From: G963708325 sp963708325
GTDB lineage: Bacteria; Actinomycetota; Thermoleophilia; Solirubrobacterales; 70-9
Length of the DNA: 64,000 nucleotides
Reading direction: 5' to 3'
Assembly (NCBI GenBank): GCA_963708325.1
Contig: OY970203.1
Span: 62,001 to 126,000 of the forward strand
In this document: positions 25,312 to 34,292 of the stretch, piece by piece
Layout of the letters: each line of letters opens with the position of its first letter
How positions within the stretch are numbered: the stretch's first letter is position 1
Made by a program: the position numbers and the translations under genes
Notes under the pieces: model-generated
Databases searched by the model: none
What the model saw: the letters and a program-made list of their open reading frames with translations, nothing else
Told to the model about the DNA's origin: nothing

Positions 25312-28300
25312 CTACGCGGCCAGCACCCCGGGGCCGAGCAGGGAGTCGAGCTCGGCGCGCAGGCCCCCCGAGGGCCGCACCCGGTAGTCCGAGCCGAAGC
25401 GCAGCTTGCGCACGCCGTCGCGGGTGCGCATCTCCAGGACGACCTCGGCGTCGCCGGGGAAGTGGCCGAACACCGACTTCAGCTCGTCCACCAGCGACGG
25501 GGCGAAGGCGGCGGCGTCGATCCGGATCGTCACCGGTCCGCTTCGAGCGGCCGCTCTCGCTGCGGCGACCTCGCCGGCCGCCGGCTCGAAGGGCTCGGCC
25601 TCCTGGACGACGAGCTTCGTCTCGCCGGGCTCCTTGTGGTCCACCCTGCCGCGTACCAGCACGACCCGGTCGGGCTCGATCGCCGCGGCGCGCTCGGCGG
25701 AGGCGGCGAACACGAGCAGCTCCACCTGGCCGTCGAGGTCGTCGAGGGTCGCGAACGTCATCTGGTCGCCGCGCTTGGTGCGGATTCGCTTGCGCTCGCT
25801 GATCACGCCGCCGACCGTCACCCAGGAGCCGTCCGGCCTCGAGGCGAGCTCGGCGAGGCCGCAGTCCACGCGCGAGCGCAGCGCCTCCCGCACCTCGGAC
25901 AGCGGGTGCGACGAGAGGAACGTGCCCAGGGTCTCCTTCTCCATCCGCAGCAGCTCGCGGCGGTCGAACTCCTCCGTGCCGAGCGCGGGGCGCTGCCCGC
26001 CGGAGGCCGGCTGCGATCCGCCGCCGTCGATCTCGAAGATCGAGCCCTGGCCGCGCGCGGCGTCCTCCTGCGCCTTCTGGCCGGCCGAGATCGCCGCCGG
26101 CATGGCCTCCACCATCGCCCGGCGCGTCGCACCGGTCGAGTCGAGCGCACCGCACTTGACGAGGCACTCGACCGCGCGCTTGTTCACCGCCCGGGCGTCG
26201 ACCCGCTCGCAGAAGTCCCAGATCGACTCGAACGGGCCGTCCTGATCGCGGGCGCCGAGGATCCCGCCGACGGCGGTGTGGCCGACGTTCTTCACGGCGT
26301 CGAGCCCGAACCGGATCTTCGATCCGTGCACCACGAACCCGTGATCGGAGGCGTTCACGTCGGGCGGCAGCACCTCGATCCCCATCTCCTCGCAGCGGTT
26401 GACGAAGAACGGGACCTTGTCCTTGGTCGACATCACCGACGAGATCAGGGCCGCCATGTACTCGGCCGGGTGGTTCGCCTTCAGATAGGCGGTCCGGTAG
26501 GCGATCAGCGCGTAGCAGGCGGCGTGGGACTTGTTGAACGAGTAGTCGGCGGCGGCGGTCATCAGGCCCCACAGCTCCTTTGCCAGGGCCGCCTCGGTGC
26601 CGGACGCCTGCAGCCCGGCCTTGAACTTGTCCTCCATCGTCGCCATCAGGTCGCGCTTCTTCTTGCCCACGGCCTTGCGCAGGTCGTCGGCCTCGGCGGG
26701 GGTGAAGCCGGCCATCCGCTTGGCGATCTCCATCAACTGCTCCTGGTAGAGACAGCAGCCGTAGGTGGCCTCGGTGATCGGCCGCAGGCGCTCGTCCGGA
26801 TAGCGCACCGAGGCAGGGTCGCGCTTGCCACGGGCGTAGTCGGGGATGAAGCGCATCGCCCCGGGCCGGTAGAGGGCGACCAGCGCGATCAGGTCGCCGA
26901 ACTCGGTCGGCCGCACCTTGCGCAGCGCCTCGCGCATCCCGTCCGACTCGAACTGGAACACGCCGATTGCGTCCCCGCGGGCCAGCATCTCGTAGGTGGG
27001 CCTGTCGTCGAGCGGGAGCGCCTCCACGTCGAGCCGGCTGCCATGCGAGCGCTCGATGATCTCCACCGCGTTCTCGATCACGTCGAGGTTGCGCAGGCCG
27101 AGGAAGTCCATCTTCAGCAGCCCGATGTCCTCGATCGGGCCCATCGAGTACTGGGTGACCGTCTTGTAGGCGCGGGAGCCGTCGCCGTTCACGGCCCCCC
27201 GCTCCTCGGCGAGCTGAAGCGGCACGATCTCCTGCAGCGGGCGATCGGCGATCACCACCGCCGCCGCGTGGATCGAGCTGTTGCGCACGATCCCCTCCAG
27301 GCCGCGCGCCACGTCGACGATGCGGCGGGCGTCGGCGTCGGCGTCGCACGTCCGTCGCAGCTCCTGTCCCGGCTTCAGGCATTCGTCGAAGCTCGGGCTG
27401 CGGCCCATGATCGGCTCCGGGATCAGCTTCGCGATCCGGTCACCGGTGCCGTAGTCGAAGCCGAGCACGCGGGCCGCGTCGCGGGTCGCCGCGCGCGGGG
27501 CCATCCGGCCGAAGGTGATGATCTGGGCGACCGACTCGCGGCCGTACTTGTCGGCGACGTAGCGGATCACCTGCTCGCGCCCCTTAACCGAGAAGTCGAT
27601 GTCGATGTCGGGCATCGACTTGCGGTCCGGGTTGAGGAAGCGCTCGAACAGCAGGTCGTGCCCGAGCGGGTCGACGTCGGTGATGTTCAGCGAGTGGGCG
27701 ACGATCGATCCCGCCGCCGACCCCCTTCCCGGGCCCACGGCGATGCCGTTCTCCTTCGCGTAGCGGACGAAGTCCCAGACGATCAGGAAGTAGGACTCGA
27801 ACCCCATCTCCTCGATCACGGAGAGCTCGAAGTCGAGCCGCTCGAGCGCCTCCGCCGGAGGCGGGTCGCCGTAGCGGCGGCACAGGCCGTCGGCGGCGGT
27901 GCTGCGCAGCAGCTCACGCGGCTCGACCCCGTCGGGAGTCGGATACCGCGGCAGCAGCAGCTTTCCCATCTCGAGCTCGACGTTGCAGCGCTCCGCCACC
28001 TCGAGCGTCGTCCTCACGGCGCCGTCGAGGTCGGCGAACGAATCCGCCATCTCCTGGGGGCTCTTCAGGTAGAACTCGTTGGTCTCGAAGCGCAGCTTCG
28101 GCTGGGCCAGGGTCGACTTGGTCTGCACGCAGAGCAGCGCCGCGTGGCTGTCGTAGTCGTCACGGTGCAGGTAGTGGACATCGGCCGTCGCCACCAGGGG
28201 ACGGTCCAGCTCGCGGGCGATCCGGGCGATCCCCTCGTTCGCCTTCTCCTGCTCGGCGAGCCCGTTGCGCTGCACCTCGAAGTAGACGCCGTCGGAGCCG

Positions 28301-28815
28301 AACACGCCGACGAGGTCGTCGGCGTGGGCGCGCGCGTCGCCCGGGCGATCCTCCAGCAGGCGCCGGCAGAGTCGCGACTGGAGGCAGCCGCTGAGCGCGA
28401 TCACGCCCTCCGAGTGGCGGTCGAGCAACTCCATGTCGACGTTCGCCTTGCCGCGGCGGAAGCCCTCCAGAAAGCCCGCAGAGCTGAGCTTGACGAGGTT
28501 GCGAAACCCGACGTCGCTGGCGGCCAGCAGGGTGATGTGGTTGCGCTCGTAGCGCAGCGCCTCCGTGCGACGGTCGTCGACGAGGTAGGCCTCGATGCCG
28601 AGGATCGGCTTGATCCCGACCTTCGTGCACGCCTTGTAGTGGTCGACGGCCCCGTTCATCACGCCGTGGTCGGTGAGGCCGAGGGCGGGCATGTCCAGCT
28701 CCGCCGCCCGCTCGGCCATCGGCAGGGCGGTGCCGGCGGCAGTGCGACGTTCGATCTGGCAGGCGCCGTCGAGCAGCGAGTACTCGCTGTGGACGTGCAG
28801 GTGGACGGCGCTCAC
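25312..28815 (-). CDS. dnaE: DNA polymerase III alpha subunit
   Basis: The 1167-residue protein starts with the PHP domain (AVHLHVHSEYSLLDGA, LTDHGVMNGA) and continues through the polymerase core. The catalytic aspartates lie in PDIDIDF near residue 400 and GPGRGSAAGS stands just before them. The fingers carry KLIPEP and the later part KKRDLMATMEDKF and KSHAACYALIAY. A helix-hairpin-helix region and an OB fold (WVTVGGVISERKRI) follow. It is the chromosomal replicase. The GTG at 28815 was chosen because the family begins about ten residues before the first PHP motif; the frame runs open further upstream without coding character. No intein was seen. Confidence 0.96.
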   Translation of the reverse strand: MSAVHLHVHSEYSLLDGACQIERRTAAGTALPMAERAAELDMPALGLTDHGVMNGAVDHYKACTKVGIKPILGIEAYLVDDRRTEALRYERNHITLLAASDVGFRNLVKLSSAGFLEGFRRGKANVDMELLDRHSEGVIALSGCLQSRLCRRLLEDRPGDARAHADDLVGVFGSDGVYFEVQRNGLAEQEKANEGIARIARELDRPLVATADVHYLHRDDYDSHAALLCVQTKSTLAQPKLRFETNEFYLKSPQEMADSFADLDGAVRTTLEVAERCNVELEMGKLLLPRYPTPDGVEPRELLRSTAADGLCRRYGDPPPAEALERLDFELSVIEEMGFESYFLIVWDFVRYAKENGIAVGPGRGSAAGSIVAHSLNITDVDPLGHDLLFERFLNPDRKSMPDIDIDFSVKGREQVIRYVADKYGRESVAQIITFGRMAPRAATRDAARVLGFDYGTGDRIAKLIPEPIMGRSPSFDECLKPGQELRRTCDADADARRIVDVARGLEGIVRNSSIHAAAVVIADRPLQEIVPLQLAEERGAVNGDGSRAYKTVTQYSMGPIEDIGLLKMDFLGLRNLDVIENAVEIIERSHGSRLDVEALPLDDRPTYEMLARGDAIGVFQFESDGMREALRKVRPTEFGDLIALVALYRPGAMRFIPDYARGKRDPASVRYPDERLRPITEATYGCCLYQEQLMEIAKRMAGFTPAEADDLRKAVGKKKRDLMATMEDKFKAGLQASGTEAALAKELWGLMTAAADYSFNKSHAACYALIAYRTAYLKANHPAEYMAALISSVMSTKDKVPFFVNRCEEMGIEVLPPDVNASDHGFVVHGSKIRFGLDAVKNVGHTAVGGILGARDQDGPFESIWDFCERVDARAVNKRAVECLVKCGALDSTGATRRAMVEAMPAAISAGQKAQEDAARGQGSIFEIDGGGSQPASGGQRPALGTEEFDRRELLRMEKETLGTFLSSHPLSEVREALRSRVDCGLAELASRPDGSWVTVGGVISERKRIRTKRGDQMTFATLDDLDGQVELLVFAASAERAAAIEPDRVVLVRGRVDHKEPGETKLVVQEAEPFEPAAGEVAAARAAARSGPVTIRIDAAAFAPSLVDELKSVFGHFPGDAEVVLEMRTRDGVRKLRFGSDYRVRPSGGLRAELDSLLGPGVLAA

Positions 28816-28915
28816 GGCGGCATCATCGCAAGCGCCGCAGATGCCACCGGCCCGCGTTTCCGCAGCCTGCGGACTTCCGTAAGGGGCCGGAACGGAGCGT
28901 CGCTCGGCCGCCGCG

Positions 28916-30184
28916 TCAGCCGTCGCCGGCGCCGCCGCCGCGGCGCTCGATGCGGCGCTCGGCGGCCTCGATCCGCTCCAGCAGCCCCTCGAATCGCTCC
29001 TCGGTGCCGCGCGCGCGCTCGGCCGCGCGCTCCCGCGTGTGCGCCGACTCGCTCCGCAGCCGCTCGTCGAGCTGGCGCGCGCGCTCGGCGTCGGCGATCC
29101 GCCGGATCGCCGCCTCGGCCTCCCTTTGCAGCGCCCGCACTGCCTCGTCCTGGGACGACTGCAGCCGCCGCTCGGCCTCCTCGCCGGCCGACGCGGCGCG
29201 GGCGCGCAGGTTCTCGCGGGCATCTGCCAGCTCGCGCTCGAGCAGGCGGGCCAGCTCGGCCGCGGCGCGTTCCACGCGGGCATCGAGCAGGCCCTCGGCC
29301 TCGTCCGCGCGCCGCTCGAGATCGGCTCGCGCCGCCGCGGTGCGGTCGCGCAGGTCGGCGGCCAGCTGCTGGCGCTCGGCGGCGAGCCCGCGCGCCTGCT
29401 CGGCGAGCTGCTCGTCCACCCGCGCACCGAGCGCGGCGGCGATCCGCTGCTCGGCTTCGCCCACTGCGGCGGCGACCAGCTCGCGCGTCGCCTCGGCCAG
29501 ATCCTCCTTCGCGGCGGCCACGCTCTCCGCGCTCCGCCTCTGCACCGCTTGCAGGCCCGTGTCCACCTCCGCCGCGACGCCCTCGGCGATCCGCGCCTCC
29601 GCCTCGGCCGCGTCGGCGCGGATCGACTGCTTCAGCTCGGCGGTGCTGTCGGCGAGCCGGCGCTCGTTGCCGGCGACGAGGTCAGTGCGCGCCTGCTGCA
29701 CGTCGCTCGCGGCGCGTTGCTCGAGGCGCTCGGCGACGCGCCCCTCCGCCTCGTCGACGCCCCGGGCGACCGCCGCGTCCAGCGCCTCCCGCGCCGCCGC
29801 CTGCTCGGCGAGGCCGGTCGACAGGCGCGCGTCCAGGTCGCGGCGCAGGTCGGCCGCCAGAGCCTCCATCGCCTCGCGGGCCGCCTCGACGCCGCGGTCG
29901 AGGGCCTCGCCGATCCGCACCATCTCGCGTGACACGCGCGCCTCCGCGGCGGCGCCGATGCGCCGCTCGGCCTCGGCCACCGCCGCGTCGAGCGACTGCG
30001 CGAACCGGTCGCCCTCGGCGGCCAGCTGGGCCCCGATCTGCTCGCGGGCGGCGCTGGCGCTCTGCTCGATCCGCCTGCGGGACTCCTCCCACCAGCGCGG
30101 CTCTTCGAGATCGGCCCGCTCGCCAGCCGCCCTCGCGACGTCGCCGGGCGCGGGGTCCGAACCTGGGGTGGCTTGCTGATCCAT
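28916..30184 (-). CDS. long Ala/Glu/Arg-rich coiled-coil protein
   Basis: The 422-residue protein is predicted to be nearly all alpha-helical: from about residue 30 to the end it is alanine, glutamate and arginine in heptad-like runs, with no membrane segment or signal peptide. It resembles apolipoprotein A1/A4/E-like or SMC-like coils in character only. A short disordered N terminus precedes it. The ATG at 30184 is preferred over a GTG at 30208. It is divergent from sixA and upstream of dnaE. It may be a filament or scaffold, but the composition alone cannot show that. Confidence 0.7.
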   Translation of the reverse strand: MDQQATPGSDPAPGDVARAAGERADLEEPRWWEESRRRIEQSASAAREQIGAQLAAEGDRFAQSLDAAVAEAERRIGAAAEARVSREMVRIGEALDRGVEAAREAMEALAADLRRDLDARLSTGLAEQAAAREALDAAVARGVDEAEGRVAERLEQRAASDVQQARTDLVAGNERRLADSTAELKQSIRADAAEAEARIAEGVAAEVDTGLQAVQRRSAESVAAAKEDLAEATRELVAAAVGEAEQRIAAALGARVDEQLAEQARGLAAERQQLAADLRDRTAAARADLERRADEAEGLLDARVERAAAELARLLERELADARENLRARAASAGEEAERRLQSSQDEAVRALQREAEAAIRRIADAERARQLDERLRSESAHTRERAAERARGTEERFEGLLERIEAAERRIERRGGGAGDG

Positions 30185-30231
30185 CGGCGGGCCCCGATTC
30201 TGATGCACGCGCCCGACCGATCGGCGCGAGG

Positions 30232-30237
30232 TAGCCT
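30232..30237 (+). promoter_or_regulatory. -10 box TAGCCT upstream of sixA, probable leaderless start
   Basis: TAGCCT ends 6 bases before the GTG at 30244. The same hexamer is used at 1155-1160. Confidence 0.45.
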
Positions 30238-30243
30238 CACGGC

Positions 30244-30678
30244 GTGATCTGGCTGCTTCGCCACGGAGACGCCGCCGACGGCGCCGACGACGACACCCGG
30301 CCGCTGACGGCGAAGGGCGAGCGCCAGGCGGATCTCGCCGGTCGCGCCCTGGCCGCGCTGGACAGCGGCATCGAGGCCTGCCTGACCAGCCCGAAGCTGC
30401 GCGCCGCGCGCACGGCCGAGCTGGCCTGCATCCACCTCGGGATCGCGCCGGAGCAGGCGGCGGAGCTCCGCGGCGGCGAATTCGAGCCGGCGGACCTCGC
30501 CGCCGGGCGCGGCAACGTCCTGCTGGTCGGCCACGAGCCCGACTTCTCGAACGCGATCGCGGCGGCCACCGGCGCCCGCGTCAAGATGCGCAAGGGTGGT
30601 GTCGCCGCGATCGACGACGGCATCCTCCACGCCCTCCTGCGCCCCCGCGACCTGGCCGCAATCGCCAGTCGGCGCTAG
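30244..30678 (+). CDS. sixA: SixA-type phosphohistidine phosphatase
   Basis: The 144-residue protein of the histidine phosphatase fold starts MIWLLRHGDA, placing the catalytic R6-H7-G8 at the very N terminus as in SixA. It has the second-half motif LLVGHEPDFS with the other His, and TSPKLRAARTAE. SixA removes phosphate from phosphohistidine in Hpt-type or phosphotransfer proteins. The length is normal for short SixA proteins. The stop is followed directly by the second copy of the 124-bp repeat element. Confidence 0.9.
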   Translation: MIWLLRHGDAADGADDDTRPLTAKGERQADLAGRALAALDSGIEACLTSPKLRAARTAELACIHLGIAPEQAAELRGGEFEPADLAAGRGNVLLVGHEPDFSNAIAAATGARVKMRKGGVAAIDDGILHALLRPRDLAAIASRR

Positions 30679-30684
30679 ACCACC

Positions 30685-30808
30685 GAGGCGGCGAAAAGCA
30701 AGCAGGTCGGGGGACGCAGGCCGAGCGGCGAAGCGAGCGCACTGGAAGCGTGCGTGAGCAAGACGCGAGGCCGAGGACCCCGAGATGCGCCGCTTTGCAG
30801 CCGCCTCA
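30685..30808 (-). repeat. 124-bp stop-codon-anchored repeat element, copy B
   Basis: Read on the minus strand, the element starts with the stop codon of the transglycosylase gene (TGAGGCGGCTGC) and runs to just behind the end of the convergent sixA gene. Its ends are inverted repeats: GAGGCGGC at 30685 pairs with GCCGCCTC at 30800-30807. The core includes GGCGAAGCGAGCGCACTGGA, identical to the core of copy A (4970-5094). Confidence 0.75.
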
Positions 30809-31867
30809 GCCGGCGCAGACCCAGGCGCTTGGGCCCGAGTCGGCCCAGATCTGCCCGGCGATCCGGTCCTGCTCGCTCTTCGGGGCGTTCTGCGGCGAGC
30901 CGTGGCCGCCGTAGAGCGACCATGTCGAGGGCAGGATCTGGTACAGCCCGCCCGCGCCGCTGGACGGGTTGACCGCTTGCGGGTTGCCGCCCGACTCGCA
31001 CATCACGATCGACTCGGGGATCGCGAACCCGTGCAGCCAGGTGCCGACCTGCTGCTGGGACTGGGCGGCGGCCTGCTGCTGGGACTCCTGCTGGGCCTGA
31101 ATCCGCAGCTGCTCGAGCTGCCCCTGCCAGCTCGACATCTGCGACTGCAGGCTGGAGAGCGTCGCCGTCTCCTGCGCCCGCGCCGTCGCCAGGGCACTCG
31201 CGGTCGCCTCGGCCTGGACCCGCGCCGCGCTCACCTGTGAACGGGCGGCGTCGATGCGCCGGTTGTAGGCGTCGACGCGGGCCTTGGCGGCCTCGAATGC
31301 ATCGAGGCGCTGCGCGACCACGTTGCGCAGCTCGCGCACACGGGTCGCGAGCCTGCTGTCGGAGTTCTCGATCGCCTTCAGGTACTGCTGGCGGGTGACG
31401 AGGTCGTCGAAGCCGTCGGCGCTGAGGATCACATCCACCGCGTCGGGGCTGCCGCTCTTGTAGATGTCGACGAGCCTGCGCGACAGCAGCCGCCTCGCGC
31501 GGGCGAGCTGGCGCCGGGCGACGTCGAGCTGGGCCTGCGTGCGATTGACGTCCGCCGCCAGCTCGGCGGCGCGCTTCTGGCCCTGCTGGAGCAGACCGGT
31601 GAGCTGGGCCTCCTTCGCCGCCGCGGCCGCCGCCCGGCTCTGGGCGTCGACCAGCGCGGCGTGCTTGGCCTCGAGGTCGTTGGCGAGGCTCGTGGCCCGC
31701 GACTGCGCACTGGAGATCTGGCTCTGCAGGCCGGCCTCGGTGGCGGCCCCCGCCGATCCGGGCGCGGCAAGCGCCACGAACGCGGCCGCGGCCGCGAGGG
31801 CAGCGAGCCAGGCCGCGCCCTTCGGCGCCCGCGCGGGTCCGGCGACAGCCTCGATGTTCGACGACAA
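30806..31867 (-). CDS. secreted coiled-coil protein with Rpf/transglycosylase-like domain
   Basis: The 353-residue protein has a signal peptide (AAWLAALAAAAAFVALAAPGSAGA), then a long coiled coil at residues about 45-265 (QISSAQSRATSLANDLEAK onward). The C-terminal domain of about 75 residues has IVMCESGGNPQAVNPSSGAGGLYQ and the ending SAWVCAG, as in resuscitation-promoting factors and related lytic transglycosylases. E in CESGGN is the likely catalytic residue. It should cleave peptidoglycan outside the membrane, with the coil controlling it, as in PcsB/FtsEX-type hydrolases. The TTG start at 31867 is confirmed by a full AAGGAGGT site 5 bases upstream. A c-di-AMP riboswitch precedes it. Confidence 0.88.
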   Translation of the reverse strand: MSSNIEAVAGPARAPKGAAWLAALAAAAAFVALAAPGSAGAATEAGLQSQISSAQSRATSLANDLEAKHAALVDAQSRAAAAAAKEAQLTGLLQQGQKRAAELAADVNRTQAQLDVARRQLARARRLLSRRLVDIYKSGSPDAVDVILSADGFDDLVTRQQYLKAIENSDSRLATRVRELRNVVAQRLDAFEAAKARVDAYNRRIDAARSQVSAARVQAEATASALATARAQETATLSSLQSQMSSWQGQLEQLRIQAQQESQQQAAAQSQQQVGTWLHGFAIPESIVMCESGGNPQAVNPSSGAGGLYQILPSTWSLYGGHGSPQNAPKSEQDRIAGQIWADSGPSAWVCAG

Positions 31868-31872
31868 CTCGT

Positions 31873-32018
31873 ACCTCCTTCGTTGCCGGCGGGGTTAGCT
31901 GTCGGGCTCGCGCCGAAGGAGTGGCGCTACACGTCTGTGATTCGCCCCTGGCGGCGACTGCCGCCTTCTTGGTTCCCCCGCTCCCCGGGCTCTCCGGGGA
32001 TTAGGCGTGCTACGAAGG
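31873..32018 (-). ncRNA. c-di-AMP riboswitch (ydaO/yuaA type)
   Basis: The minus-strand leader has the conserved blocks of ydaO RNAs in order: GCCTAATCC, GGGGAGCGGGGGAACC, AGGGGCGAATC, GTAGCGCC, and CCCGACAGCTAACCCCG. The outer stem is CCTTCGT (32012-32018) with ACGAAGG (31877-31883), and it shares four bases with the AAGGAGGT ribosome binding site at 31873-31880. Ligand-stabilised pairing would hide that site, so c-di-AMP should turn translation off (inference). In actinobacteria this class typically precedes Rpf and other cell-wall hydrolase genes, which fits. Confidence 0.93.
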
Positions 32019-32107
32019 CGAGAACTTTAACGAACTCTCACACGGAAAGTCGAATACTCACAAAAGGGGCCTTCGAGCCCCGTTGCCCCGATCCTCCGAG
32101 GCGTGGA

Positions 32108-32263
32108 TCAGCCCTCCTCGACCGAGCGGGCGGCCAGGTAGCCGCCGACCAGCGCGGCCGCCAGGGCGACGCCCGCCGCGATCCGCAGCTGGCGCCCGTA
32201 GCGGATGCGCACGAACGCCAGCGCGTACCTGACCACGGCCTTTCCGATCGCCCGGTAGATCAT
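32108..32263 (-). CDS. 51-residue single-pass membrane peptide coupled to argG
   Basis: This small gene encodes a basic N terminus (MIYRAIGKAVVRY and RIRYGRQLR), one hydrophobic helix (IAAGVALAAALVGGYLAA) and the end RSVEEG. Its ATG overlaps the argG stop codon (ATGA at 32260-32263) and a GGAGGGAGAG ribosome binding site lies about 4 bases upstream, so translation after argG is likely. It ends before the promoter region of the riboswitch. The function is unknown. At this size it is easily missed by gene finders. Confidence 0.75.
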   Translation of the reverse strand: MIYRAIGKAVVRYALAFVRIRYGRQLRIAAGVALAAALVGGYLAARSVEEG

Positions 32264-33543
32264 CGCTCTCCCTCCTCTTGCTGTGTACGGCCTCTGATCC
32301 TGTGCGCCATCCGGCTCTGCAGCGTGAACAGCTCGATGAATCCCGGGCTGGCCTGCTGGGCGAAGGCGCCACCCGACTCGCCGAACCCGGCGAGGTCGCG
32401 ATCGTAGAGCGCGAACGGAGAGGACCGCGCCACCGGCTTCACGGACCCCTTGAACAGGCGCACCGTCACCTCGCCCGTGACGTACTCGTTGACCGAGTCC
32501 ATGAAGGCGTCCAGGTCGGAGCGCAGCGGCTCGTACCAGAGGCCCGCGTAGCAGAGGTAGGCCCAGTGGCGATCCAGCCCCGCCTTGAACTCGTTCTGGT
32601 GGATCGTGCAGACCAGCTTCTCGAGCTCGCGGTGGGCCGTGAGAACGATCGCCGCCGCGGGCGCCTCATAGAGGTCGCGCACCTTGAGCCCGACGATCCG
32701 GTCCTCGACGTGGTCGACGATGCCGGCGCCGTGGCGGCGGCCGGCCTCGGCGGCGCGCTCGAGCAGGTCGACCAGGCCCAGGCGCTCCCCGTCGAGGCTG
32801 ACCGGGCAGCCTCGCTCGAAGCCGACGCGAATGTCCTCGGGCTGATCCGGGGCGGCCTCGGGCGGGGTGACGAGGTGGAAGACGTCGTCCGCCGGAGGCG
32901 CGTCGAGGTCCTCGATCGAGCCCCCCTCCGAGGAGCGGCCCCAGAGGTTGTCGTCGATCGAATACGGCGGCGCCTCCGTGCCCCCCTTGACCGGGATCCC
33001 GTGCTCGCGCGCGTAGGCGATCTCCTCCTCGCGACCCATCCGCCATTCGCGCACCGGCGCGATCAGGCCGAGCCCGGGGTCGAGCGTGGCCACGGTCCCC
33101 TCGATCCGCACCTGGTCGTTTCCCTTGCCGGTGCAACCGTGGGCGACCGTGTCGCACTCCGACGCGCGCGCGTGCTCGACCGCGAGCTTCGCGATCAGCG
33201 GGCGGCCGAGCGCCGTGAACAGGGGATAGCCACCGCCGTACAGCGCGTTCGCCTTGATCGCCCGCAGCACGTAGTCGCGCGCGAACTCCTCGCGCGCGTC
33301 CACCAGGATCGCCTCGATCGCGCCAAGGTCGCGGGCCTTCTGCGTGACCACCTCCCAGTCCTCGCCGGGCTGGCCGAGGTCGACGGTGAGGGTGACGATC
33401 TCGGCGCCGTAGCGCTCCTGGATCCAGCGCAGCATGACGCTGGTGTCGAGCCCACCCGAGTAGAGCAGCAGCACGCGCCCGACCCGATCCGGGTCTGCCT
33501 CGTAGGAGGATGTCCTGGGCGCGCGCCCCGCGGGTTCCGCCAC
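32260..33543 (-). CDS. argG: argininosuccinate synthase
   Basis: The protein has 427 residues from the chosen start. It has the ATP-binding VLLLYSGGLDTSVML, then CDTVAHGCTGKGNDQVR, GLIAPVREW, IPVKGG and YSIDDNLWGRSSEGG, all typical of ArgG. It joins citrulline and aspartate in arginine synthesis. It lies 25 kb from the argCJBD cluster, and argF and argH are not in the window. The GTG at 33543 gives a 24-residue N-terminal lead before the nucleotide-binding strand; a GTG at 33474 would start directly at VLLLYSGG. No clear ribosome binding site decides between them. Confidence 0.93.
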   Translation of the reverse strand: MAEPAGRAPRTSSYEADPDRVGRVLLLYSGGLDTSVMLRWIQERYGAEIVTLTVDLGQPGEDWEVVTQKARDLGAIEAILVDAREEFARDYVLRAIKANALYGGGYPLFTALGRPLIAKLAVEHARASECDTVAHGCTGKGNDQVRIEGTVATLDPGLGLIAPVREWRMGREEEIAYAREHGIPVKGGTEAPPYSIDDNLWGRSSEGGSIEDLDAPPADDVFHLVTPPEAAPDQPEDIRVGFERGCPVSLDGERLGLVDLLERAAEAGRRHGAGIVDHVEDRIVGLKVRDLYEAPAAAIVLTAHRELEKLVCTIHQNEFKAGLDRHWAYLCYAGLWYEPLRSDLDAFMDSVNEYVTGEVTVRLFKGSVKPVARSSPFALYDRDLAGFGESGGAFAQQASPGFIELFTLQSRMAHRIRGRTQQEEGER

Positions 33544-33604
33544 GATCGGCGCCGAAGTCTGGCAGGCGCGAGCGGCCCGCGGCCGTCTGCGAGACTGCGG
33601 TCGG

Positions 33605-34273
33605 ATGCACCGGGCGGCGCGAATCGTCTCAACCGCGCTGATCACGGCCGGGGTCGTCGTCCTGCTCGACGTCGGCATCACCCTGGCATGGCAGGAGCCG
33701 GTGTCGTCGCTGTACGGCTGGCTTCAGCAGCGAAGCGCGGCCGGCGAGCTGAGCGATCTCGAGGCTCGCTACCCGACCGCCGCCGACAGGCGGGCGATCC
33801 ACGGCCTCGACGACCCGCGCGCCGCTCGCGTCCTGGCACGGCGCTTCACCCGCCAGCTTCATCGCGGCGAGGCGATCGGGCGGATCGAGGTGCCGCGGAT
33901 CGGCCTCGACATCGTGATCGTTCAGGGGACCGACACGGCGAGCCTTCAGAAGGGCCCCGGCCACTACCCCGGCACCCCGCTCCCCGGCCTGCCGGGAACG
34001 ACCGCGATCGCAGGGCACCGGACCACCTACCTGGCCCCCTTCCGCGACATCAACCGGATCGAGCCCGGCGACGAGATGCGCCTGGAGATGCCCTACGCCG
34101 ATTTCACGTACAGGGTGCAGAAGCACGAAGTCGTCGCCCCGGGCGACGTCGGCATCGTCCGCTCCGCCGGCTACCAGCGACTGCTGCTGACAGCCTGCCA
34201 TCCGCTCTACAGCGCCGCCCAGCGATACGCCGTGTTCGCCCGGCTCTCCCGCCTCTCGGTCCCCGAGCGCTAG
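33605..34273 (+). CDS. class E sortase
   Basis: The 222-residue membrane-anchored protein has an N-terminal helix (VSTALITAGVVVLLDVGITLAW) and a sortase domain. Catalytic H138 lies in TAIAGHRTTYLAPF, C198 in LLTACHPLYS and R207 shortly after, with the TLXTC-like motif and spacing of class E enzymes. It should cleave LAXTG-type signals and attach proteins to the cell wall. No clear substrate with such a C-terminal signal was found in the window. It is divergent from argG. Confidence 0.9.
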   Translation: MHRAARIVSTALITAGVVVLLDVGITLAWQEPVSSLYGWLQQRSAAGELSDLEARYPTAADRRAIHGLDDPRAARVLARRFTRQLHRGEAIGRIEVPRIGLDIVIVQGTDTASLQKGPGHYPGTPLPGLPGTTAIAGHRTTYLAPFRDINRIEPGDEMRLEMPYADFTYRVQKHEVVAPGDVGIVRSAGYQRLLLTACHPLYSAAQRYAVFARLSRLSVPER

Positions 34274-34292
34274 ACGGTCGATTCCGAATCCG

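Noticed and set aside
25267..30234. A 1655-residue open frame on the plus strand opposite dnaE.
   Set aside because: It is antisense to the clearly identified dnaE and coiled-coil genes. The translation is Arg/Gly/Ala/Val-rich without any domain, as expected from GC-rich codon bias.
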